This document shows, in pieces, positions 43,389 through 49,334 of a stretch of 49,334 nt of DNA (positions are counted from its first letter, which is position 1; each line of letters begins with the position of its first letter). This DNA is from an uncultured Sphingorhabdus sp. (lineage in GTDB: Bacteria; Pseudomonadota; Alphaproteobacteria; Sphingomonadales; Sphingomonadaceae), in the NCBI GenBank assembly GCA_937873665.1, contig CALMYW010000533.1, forward strand, positions 1 to 49,334, written 5' to 3'. A program made the position numbers and the translations under genes. Under the pieces are notes generated by a model. The model was not told where the DNA came from. It was given only the letters and a program-made list of their open reading frames with translations, and made no database searches.

Positions 43389-44417
43389 GTGGACTATCGG
43401 GACCATATGGACGACCGGACGTTCCGGGGCATCGAAGAGTCACGGCGGCAGATGATGGAGCGCGTTGTCCCGACGATCACGATCCACCCGCACACCTTCG
43501 ACATCGCCGCGATGTACGGCTCCGCCTTCGATCCAATGGAAAAATGGCGCGAGCAAATGAACAAGCAGGCCGCAAGTGTCCTCGGGACTGCGACCAAGGC
43601 TAATGCGCAGCTGCAAGCGATGGTAAGCACCAGTATCACCGCGCAGGCAGCGCTCCAGGACCTCTTTCCCCGCGCAGACCTCCCCGCCCAGATCAGGGCC
43701 ACCCTCGATTTTAGTTTCAAGACACCCACCATTGCCGACTACCTCGCTCGGACCAACACGACCTCGATCTTCTCCTTTCAGGGTCCGACCATCGCGGAGC
43801 AGCTGGGCACTCGGATCGATACCAAGACCCTCATGGGGATGACTGGCCTCGCGGATACCGCGGGCAGGATCGCCGAGCGGTGGCGGTTGGCCAACACTGG
43901 CGCACTCTCAAACTTCGGGGAGTCCTTCAACTCTCTGAGTGCAGCGCTCGACTTCAATGAGGCACTTAAGTCGTCGAGTGTGGCTTGGACACTTGCGGGA
44001 GCGGCCGGCTCCCTAACCAAGGCAAACATTGAGGCTCTGTCACAGATCAACTTCGACTCCGGATGCGCTGCCGTTGTCGATCAGATTGTGGAGGAAGACG
44101 AGCCAGTTGCGATTGTTGCAGCTCAGCTTGAACAGGAACTTGTTGACCGCTATGAGGTCAGCCAAATCGTCGCTCACCACGTAGTTCGCATCCTTATATG
44201 GATGACTACCGCCGGGATTTTGATCGGAATCACACGCGGCATACCCGTACTTGGCGAGGTGGTCGGGACTATTTTGGAAGTAACCGAGATCTTCGGTCCG
44301 CGCGAATTCTCCAAGCGTGCGGCCCATAAGATTGTCCCAATTAACTGGGATTCCAGAGCGGATCCACACCCCCGGCAAATTTCGCGCAATTTCACTATCT
44401 CGAATCGTTTCTACTAA
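43389..44417 (+). CDS. Unknown protein with C-terminal hydrophobic segment
   Basis: Protein of 342 aa from GTG 43389 (VDYRDHMDDRTFRGIEE), with GGGGGCGG just upstream; ATG 43407 is an alternative. The N-terminal 240 residues are helical and low in Cys, with two similar blocks, KTPTIADYLARTNTTSIF and QGPTIAEQLGTRIDTKT, that look like an internal repeat. A membrane-like stretch at about 265-300 (VVRILIWMTTAGILIGITRGIPVLGEVVGTIL) follows EQELVDRYEVSQIVAHH. It stands alone beside the right end of the island and is divergent from the PLD-helicase operon. No family recognised. Confidence 0.6.
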   Translation: MDYRDHMDDRTFRGIEESRRQMMERVVPTITIHPHTFDIAAMYGSAFDPMEKWREQMNKQAASVLGTATKANAQLQAMVSTSITAQAALQDLFPRADLPAQIRATLDFSFKTPTIADYLARTNTTSIFSFQGPTIAEQLGTRIDTKTLMGMTGLADTAGRIAERWRLANTGALSNFGESFNSLSAALDFNEALKSSSVAWTLAGAAGSLTKANIEALSQINFDSGCAAVVDQIVEEDEPVAIVAAQLEQELVDRYEVSQIVAHHVVRILIWMTTAGILIGITRGIPVLGEVVGTILEVTEIFGPREFSKRAAHKIVPINWDSRADPHPRQISRNFTISNRFY

Positions 44418-44434
44418 GTGATTCCGTCGATACG

Positions 44435-44600
44435 TCATGGTCTGCGGGGTGGTCGGCCGTCCCAACGGTGGGTGGTCCGGACTTGACGGAGTAGCCGCCG
44501 GGCGACGATGACGGGGTTTGCCAGGGAGATGAATGCGTCCACGACGCGCTTGGGATACCAGCAGACTCTGACAGTGCCTTCGGTTCGGCCTCCCTGCCCC
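44435..44600 (-). pseudogene. Possible C-terminal remnant of a transposase
   Basis: The minus-strand frame ending at 44435 reads VRVCWYPKRVVDAFISLANPVIVARRLLRQVRTTHRWDGRPPRRP. The tail (SLANPVIVARRLLRQ, THRWD-RP-RRP) looks like the C-terminus of some actinobacterial IS5-like transposases. No catalytic part is present and upstream residues are not transposase-like. It lies just inside the right end of the island. The assignment is from pattern memory only. Confidence 0.35.
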
Positions 44601-44643
44601 GAGGCGGAAGCAATAGGTAATGGTTGAACTTTCGAATAACCGT

Positions 44644-44937
44644 CCCATTGGGGTACACCCGTGCGGCACGTTTGGAGGTTCAGCATTCCCGCTGTGTCGC
44701 AGGGTGGGTTTCACCGCTTGCGGAACAGAAGCCGCTGGGGTCTATTGGGTCCACCACGCCGCTGGTCGGTGTCCAGGTGCGGGGCATGTATGCCGAGCCC
44801 AGTCGCTTACCGCACTAGAGAGCAGAACCTTGCGCTTTCAGGTAATTCTCTACAGACCCAACCGTTTCCTTCAGAACCGAGCCAGAATCCCAAAATCCCA
44901 CGATCTCGTCCCGGAATCCCACTTCTCGCCTTGCGCG
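44644..44937. repeat. Right end of the 24-kb element with terminal inverted repeat and target repeat
   Basis: The last 19 bases of the element (44915-44933) are the imperfect inverse of the left terminus, then CGCG (44934-44937) repeats the left target copy. Inside are four TCCCA/TCCCG-type motifs (44887-44920), the inverse of the TGGGA motifs at the left end. 44644-44928 is homologous to 27818-28125. No supported gene lies in this stretch; a 175-codon open frame crossing it is an accident that runs into the host gene. Confidence 0.72.
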
Positions 44938-45147
44938 GCAGGCGAGGTCGTCGAGCAGTACGAGCAGCTCACCGGTTCTACGGTCCGGGACCTGCCGTTC
45001 TACTACGTGTACGCCGGGCTGCGGCAGGCCGTGATCCTGTCGCGGATCACTCGTCGTCGTATCCACTTCGGTGAACAGGAACCCCCCGCCCACCCGGACG
45101 AGTACGTCCTGCACCACGCCATGCTCGCGCGGCTCATCGCCGACTGA
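44938..45147 (+). pseudogene. 3' part of the interrupted phosphotransferase gene
   Basis: Reads AGEVVEQYEQLTGSTVRDLPFYYVYAGLRQAVILSRITRRRIHFGEQEPPAHPDEYVLHHAMLARLIAD, the helical C-terminus of ACAD10/11-like phosphotransferases, which normally follows the LDWE/DLGW and LPDLF segments. These are exactly the parts at the end of the 5' fragment (20937). High G+C codon use returns here. It has no start of its own and is separated from its N-terminus by the island. Confidence 0.9.
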
Positions 45148-45199
45148 CCTCAACCACGATCCCGCCGCGCCGGCGGCCGACACCTCCGACAGGACCCAC

Positions 45200-46300
45200 G
45201 TGAAGCCCACCCCGCTAGACGAGTTCCCCGTTCACCAGACGCCGCTGCCCATGGCGCAGGTGGGCACGAGCGATCGCAACTTCTACGACCGTTACTACCT
45301 CAACGCGCACGACCGCACCGGCGAGGTGTTCCTGGTGACCGGGTTCGGGGCGTATCCCAACCTCGGCGTGGTGGACGCGTTCGCGACGGTCCGCCACGGC
45401 GACACGCAGCGGTCGGTGCGGTTCTCCGACGCGCTCGACGCGCGGTCGCTGGAGCCGGCGGTGGGCGGGTACCGGATCGAGGTGATCGAGCCGCTGCGCA
45501 CGCTGCGATTGGTCTGCGAGCACCCGGACCTGTCGATGGACATGACGTGGGAGGGCTCGTTCGAGGCGGTCCTCGAGGATCGGCACGTCCTGCTGGAGGG
45601 CACGCGCGCGATGCTGGACGCGAGCCGGTTCGCGCAGGTGGGGAGCTGGTCGGGGACGCTCTCGGTCGACGGCCACGACTTCGCCGTGGACCCCGACGTC
45701 TGGCTGGGCACCCGCGACCGCTCGTGGGGCATCCGGCCCAGCGGCGAGTCGGATCCGCCGGGGCGGTGGGCAGCCGAGCCGCGCGAAGGCTTCTGGTGGA
45801 CGTACATCCCGCTGCGGTTCAGCGACTACGCGATGGTGATCATCCTCCAGGAGAGCCCCGACGGTCACCGCAGCCTCAACCACGCGAGCCGGGTGTTCGC
45901 CGACGGCCGGATCGAGCAGCTGGGCTGGCCGCGCCTGGAGGTCGACTACCGCGCCGGCACCCGGCATCCGGTGCGCGCCCGGCTGGACCTCACCACTCCC
46001 GGCGGCGAGCCGCTGCTGCTCGAGGTGGAGACCCTGGGCGGCATCCCGCTGAGCATGGGCTCGGGCTACGTGGGCGACCCGGCCTGGTCGCACGGCCGCT
46101 GGATGGGCCGGAACTGGAGCGAGTCCGTCTCCTACGACATGACCTCGCCCGACGTGGCGGGGATGCTGCCGTTCAACGTCGTGGACCACGTCGCGCGCGC
46201 CACCTGCAACGGCGACGAGGGCTGGGGCCTGTTCGAGCACGCCAATATGGGCCGGCACGACCCGTCGGGGTTCAAGGACTGGGTGGACATGGCGGAGTGA
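45200..46300 (+). CDS. CrtC/lipocalin-like protein, unknown function
   Basis: Protein of 366 aa from GTG 45200 with ACAGGA upstream. The text is rich in beta strands and Trp/Tyr (FYDRYYLNAHDRTGEVFLVTGFGAYPNLGVVDAF, VDPDVWLGTRDRSWGIRP, FWWTYIPLRFSDYAMVIILQE, GRWMGRNWSESVSYDM). The RDRSWG plus two-half architecture recalls hydroxyneurosporene-synthase/AttH-like double-lipocalin proteins, often found next to phosphotransferase genes in Actinobacteria. It lies 52 bases after the phosphotransferase stop, so before the island arrived the two were probably one operon; its transcription may now be impaired. Confidence 0.65.
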   Translation: MKPTPLDEFPVHQTPLPMAQVGTSDRNFYDRYYLNAHDRTGEVFLVTGFGAYPNLGVVDAFATVRHGDTQRSVRFSDALDARSLEPAVGGYRIEVIEPLRTLRLVCEHPDLSMDMTWEGSFEAVLEDRHVLLEGTRAMLDASRFAQVGSWSGTLSVDGHDFAVDPDVWLGTRDRSWGIRPSGESDPPGRWAAEPREGFWWTYIPLRFSDYAMVIILQESPDGHRSLNHASRVFADGRIEQLGWPRLEVDYRAGTRHPVRARLDLTTPGGEPLLLEVETLGGIPLSMGSGYVGDPAWSHGRWMGRNWSESVSYDMTSPDVAGMLPFNVVDHVARATCNGDEGWGLFEHANMGRHDPSGFKDWVDMAE

Positions 46301-46363
46301 TGTCGGATGCTGCCGCTATGGTCACGAGTTACAGATCAATTCAGAGAACAATAAGGAGCACCA

Positions 46364-46780
46364 TTGCGGCGCCTTGAAGTCGTTGCTGCAGTATTTGTTC
46401 GCGACGGCCACGTGCTCGCTTGTCGCCGTGCACCAGGAAAATCCGCTGCGGGTAGGTGGGAGTTTCCAGGCGGAAAAGTCGACGACGGCGAGAGCCCCGA
46501 AGCCGCGCTGGTTCGCGAGATCCAAGAGGAACTCGGGATCTCGATCTCGGTGAACGCTTTCCTCGACAGATCCACCACCCCGGTCGGCGACAACGACATT
46601 GATCTGGCCTGCTACCTCGTGACGTCAGCAGACGTGCCCAGACACAGCACTGATCACGACGAGCTCCGCTGGGTTCCCTTCTCTTCTTTGCCCACGCTTG
46701 ACTGGGCAGCCCCAGATCTACCTGCCGTGGCCATTCTCACGTCTCCCAACTACCTGTCTAACGTGGAGCCGAATTCGTGA
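46364..46780 (+). CDS. NUDIX hydrolase (MutT-like)
   Basis: Protein of 138 aa. The Nudix box GGKVDDGESPEAALVREIQEELGI fits G-x5-E-x7-R-E-U-x-E-E-x-G-U. RRLEVVAAVFVRDGHVLACRRAPGKSAAGRWEFPGG is typical of (deoxy)nucleoside triphosphate pyrophosphohydrolases. The start is TTG 46364, 5 bases after AAGGAG. Its stop overlaps the helicase GTG by 4 bases. The neighbouring PLD-DEAD helicase suggests a role in a defence module, perhaps nucleotide removal or signalling, rather than housekeeping sanitation. G+C content drops from 46301 on. Confidence 0.88.
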   Translation: MRRLEVVAAVFVRDGHVLACRRAPGKSAAGRWEFPGGKVDDGESPEAALVREIQEELGISISVNAFLDRSTTPVGDNDIDLACYLVTSADVPRHSTDHDELRWVPFSSLPTLDWAAPDLPAVAILTSPNYLSNVEPNS

Positions 46781-49334
46781 GCGCACCGCTTCCTGATGGC
46801 CTTTACGAATCGGTCATCACTCCTCGTATCCAGCGCCGCCTCGACGTCACGGATCGAGCGCACACCATTGTCGATCTCGATCCCACTCTCGCTCCCGAGA
46901 TTCTTGGCCGCCATATCGGAGATACTGTTCGGCGTCACTTGGAGTCCCTCGACGCTGACAAGAGACTGGCTTTCGTCGAGCGCCTTATTGACGTCATCGA
47001 CTCCGAGGATGACCTCGCCGGCAACTCGCTGCTTCAGGCCATCTATCCCACAGGCAGAGCCCAGCCCCGCCGCCCATCAACTCCGCTTTCAGAGGGCGCG
47101 CTACTCACGAATGCTCGTGACGAACCTGGCCTGGGCAATGAACTCGCCCTCGAGATGGAATCGGCAGACGAGGTAGACCTTCTCTGCGCGTTCGTGAAAT
47201 TCACCGGAGTCACGGTCCTCAGTCCACAATTCGAACTACTCGCCAAACGCGGGATCACGCCGCGAGTTCTTACCACGACGTACATGGGCGCCACCGATCG
47301 TCGGGCACTTGACGTTCTCGTTCGGGACTACGGTGCTCACGTCAAGGTGCGCTTTGAAAAGGCATCCACGCGGCTGCATGCCAAGGCGTGGCTCTTTCGT
47401 CGTCACTCCGGTTTCGACACCGCATACGTGGGAAGTTCCAACCTGTCTCGTTCTGCGCTTGTCGATGGCCTGGAATGGAACGTTCGGCTCTCCTCTGTCG
47501 CTCACTCTGCCCAGATCGCCAAGTTCCGCACGGTCTTCGACTCGTATTGGAACTTGCCCGACTTTGAGGCATACGACCCGGAGGAAGACGCCGACAAGCT
47601 CGATCAAGCGCTCGAGGAAGCCGGCGGACGTAAGAGCGGCTCCGTATTGGTCACCCTCGCCGGGCTCGAGGTCCGCCCATTCGGGCATCAGCAGCTGATG
47701 CTTGACGCTCTGGCCACTGAGCGCCACGTGTTCGGACACCACAGGAACTTGTTGGTTGCCGCCACGGGTACCGGAAAGACCGTTGTCGCCGCGCTCGACT
47801 ACCGCAGGTTGGTCGAGGAGTCCAACGGCAAGCAGCCTTCCCTCCTGTTTGTCGCCCATCGAAAAGAGATTCTTGTCCAAGCCGTTCGGACATACCGCGC
47901 CGTGCTCGGCGACGGTTCGTTCGGGGAACTCTTCGTTGGCGGCGACCGACCCCGGCATTGGAACCACGTGTTTGCCAGCGTCCAGTCACTCGATCGCGAT
48001 TCTCAATCACCCACCCAATGGGACGTCCTTGTCATCGACGAGTTCCATCACGCCGAGGCGAGCAGCTACAAGCGGCTCCTAGAGAGGTTCGACGCCGCTG
48101 AAGTATTGGGGCTCACCGCTACTCCTGAGCGAGCTGACGGCGTCGACGTCCGCGGACTCTTTGACGGTCGCACCGCCTACGAGCTGCGGCTGTGGGATGC
48201 CCTCGAGCAGGATCTACTTTGCCCATTCCACTATTACGGAATATCAGACAACACCGATCTCCGCGATGTCGAGTGGGCCGCCGGGCAGTACAACGCGGGC
48301 GCCTTGTCTGCGATCTACACCGGAAACGATGCTCGGACATTCCTCATCCTCAAGGCTCTCCGCGAGAAGGTTCTCGATCCGACGCAAATGCGCGCACTCG
48401 GCTTCTGCGTCTCAATCGAACACGCAAAGTACATGGCGAAGGCGTTCTCAGCTCGAGGTCTACCCTCTGCAGCCATCGTCGGCACCACCAACCCAGAGCA
48501 GCGCCGCGCGTTCGTCGAGCAACTGAAATCCGGCGATCTCAGTTGCATCTTCACCGTTGACGTCTTCAACGAGGGAGTCGACATCCCTTCCGTGGACGTC
48601 GTCCTCATGCTTCGCCCTACCGCGAGTTCGACGATCTTCATTCAGCAACTCGGCCGCGGACTGCGTCGCTCGCCCGGCAAGGCCGTGCTCATCGTGTTGG
48701 ACTTCGTCGGACAGCATCGCGCGGACTTCAATCTCTCCGGACGGTTCCATGCGATGACGGGCCTGTCGAGGCGGCGCCTCAAGTCCGATCTCGAGGTGGG
48801 TTTTCCGTCTTTACCCGGCGCGTCTCGAATCGTCCTCGACGAGGTTTCTCGCGATGAAGTCCTGCTGTCAATCAAGCAGGCAGTGAATGCCAACACAAAG
48901 AACGCTCTCGCGAAAGATCTGCGCTTGCTCGAAGAAGTCCCCAAACTCGCCGCGTTCCTCGACGAAACCAATCGCGACCTTGACGACGTGTACCGCGCAG
49001 ACCGTTCGTGGACAACCATTGTCACCATTGCCACGGGCCAACCGGAGCCCCACGGTGACGAGAAGAAGGTCCTCAAGAGACTCCAGCGATTGAGGACAGT
49101 AGATGATCTCGATCGGATTCGGGAGTACTCCCGTGTGGGTGAAGCGATCCTGGCTGGTCAGCCACTCTCTCGCGACGACTTGTGGGCGTCGATGCTGGTC
49201 GACTACCTAATTCCAGCGCAACCGACCCCCGACTTCAGCCAGACCGTCGCGGAGCTTGCCGCATTTCCGCGACTGTTCGAGGAGCTCATCCAACTCATGG
49301 AGGCGGCTACTCGGAATGTTCATCACGTTCCGCT
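46777..49334 (+). CDS. PLD-nuclease DEAD/DEAH helicase, DUF3427-type, 3' end outside the window
   Basis: At least 852 codons from GTG 46777, still open at the window end. After about 110 residues comes a PLD domain with LHAKAWLFRRHSGFDTAYVGSSNLSRSAL (HxK at about 200). The SF2 motor follows: Walker A LLVAATGTGKTVVAALDY (about 328-345), DEFH box VLVIDEFHHAEA (about 418), LGLTATPERADG and motif VI IFIQQLGRGLRRS. The remaining residues (VLDEVSRDEVLLSIKQ, RDLDDVYRADRSWTTIV) fit the start of the DUF3427 region. It is coupled to the NUDIX gene. Such helicases are found in defence islands; substrate and trigger are unknown. Confidence 0.88.
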   Translation, partial: MSAPLPDGLYESVITPRIQRRLDVTDRAHTIVDLDPTLAPEILGRHIGDTVRRHLESLDADKRLAFVERLIDVIDSEDDLAGNSLLQAIYPTGRAQPRRPSTPLSEGALLTNARDEPGLGNELALEMESADEVDLLCAFVKFTGVTVLSPQFELLAKRGITPRVLTTTYMGATDRRALDVLVRDYGAHVKVRFEKASTRLHAKAWLFRRHSGFDTAYVGSSNLSRSALVDGLEWNVRLSSVAHSAQIAKFRTVFDSYWNLPDFEAYDPEEDADKLDQALEEAGGRKSGSVLVTLAGLEVRPFGHQQLMLDALATERHVFGHHRNLLVAATGTGKTVVAALDYRRLVEESNGKQPSLLFVAHRKEILVQAVRTYRAVLGDGSFGELFVGGDRPRHWNHVFASVQSLDRDSQSPTQWDVLVIDEFHHAEASSYKRLLERFDAAEVLGLTATPERADGVDVRGLFDGRTAYELRLWDALEQDLLCPFHYYGISDNTDLRDVEWAAGQYNAGALSAIYTGNDARTFLILKALREKVLDPTQMRALGFCVSIEHAKYMAKAFSARGLPSAAIVGTTNPEQRRAFVEQLKSGDLSCIFTVDVFNEGVDIPSVDVVLMLRPTASSTIFIQQLGRGLRRSPGKAVLIVLDFVGQHRADFNLSGRFHAMTGLSRRRLKSDLEVGFPSLPGASRIVLDEVSRDEVLLSIKQAVNANTKNALAKDLRLLEEVPKLAAFLDETNRDLDDVYRADRSWTTIVTIATGQPEPHGDEKKVLKRLQRLRTVDDLDRIREYSRVGEAILAGQPLSRDDLWASMLVDYLIPAQPTPDFSQTVAELAAFPRLFEELIQLMEAATRNVHHVP

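Larger units (their letters stand above)
20938..44933. mobile_element. 24-kb composite genomic island inserted in a phosphotransferase gene
   Basis: Block of 23,996 bases with lower G+C and different codon use from both flanks, bounded by imperfect terminal inverted repeats and a 4-bp CGCG direct repeat. The host gene is restored in frame when the block and one CGCG are removed. The cargo is mostly of restriction/defence type: helicase-nuclease, McrBC, DUF4238, Lsr2, PLD-SNF2 helicase plus methyltransferase. A second set of end-like sequences at about 28.04-28.20 kb divides it into two tandem units. I find no intact recombinase for these ends. A short transposase-like C-terminal remnant lies at 44435-44600, and an unrelated IS3 copy sits at 34092-35382. 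Confidence 0.85.

Noticed and set aside
20938..44933. Integrative element of tyrosine-integrase/tRNA type
   Set aside because: No integrase, no tRNA at either end, and the target is a protein-coding gene with a 4-bp repeat only.
44620..45147. Complete 175-aa protein
   Set aside because: The first part is the element end in an accidental frame; only the portion from 44938 is a real protein segment, the C-terminus of the split host gene.

Overview
The window is high-GC actinobacterial DNA. Mycobacteriales are likely and Dietzia or a relative is possible, but no rRNA or tRNA is present to settle it. The support is roughly 70% G+C codon use with many GTG starts, a fur-catalase pair of mycobacterial style, a bio operon next to a BioQ-like TetR gene with TGAAC-N3-GTTCA operators, and an Lsr2 protein.

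Layout of the chromosomal part: 1-431 holds tandem and inverted GC-rich repeats. It is followed by an LLM-class oxidoreductase and a phosphotransferase (432-2614), a fur to catalase operon on the minus strand (2850-4876), a tandem-domain universal stress protein, a secreted beta-propeller-like protein divergent from a DHA2-type MFS exporter, a FadH-like 2,4-dienoyl-CoA reductase, and two secreted CAP-domain paralogues. Then come the biotin genes (bioQ divergent from bioB-bioA-bioF-bioD), a RelB/RelE-type toxin-antitoxin pair, a second LLM oxidoreductase and the start of a second phosphotransferase gene.

The main discovery is that this second phosphotransferase gene is cut in two. Its first 320 codons are at 19978-20937 and its last 69 codons, plus stop, at 44938-45147. 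Between them lies a 24.0-kb block (20938-44933) of lower G+C. Removing the block together with one copy of a 4-bp CGCG direct repeat rejoins the two parts in frame. The block has imperfect 19-bp terminal inverted repeats and several short TGGGA motifs at each end. At about 28.04-28.20 kb it contains a second right-end-like and left-end-like sequence back to back, so it looks like two related elements in tandem. No complete transposase or integrase for these ends is visible.

The cargo looks like a defence island. Element 1 (about 20.9-28.1 kb) carries an XPD-like helicase fused to a PD-(D/E)XK nuclease, a decayed Hsp70-like membrane protein gene, an XRE regulator with a small partner ORF, a protein-kinase fragment and a two-TM protein. 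Element 2 (about 28.1-44.9 kb) carries a DUF4238 protein, McrC and McrB, an Lsr2 xenogeneic silencer, an EcsC-like gene truncated by an IS3-family insertion, two unknown genes (one a membrane/coiled-coil protein), and a two-gene module of a PLD-SNF2 helicase plus an MmeI-like DNA methyltransferase. The methyltransferase gene is broken by a small deletion. A membrane protein of unknown function closes the island.

After the island the host operon resumes (3' phosphotransferase part and a CrtC/lipocalin-like protein, 45200-46300). At 46.3 kb lower-G+C sequence begins again with a second probable defence module: a NUDIX hydrolase translationally coupled to a PLD-DEAD helicase of the DUF3427 type, which runs off the window end.
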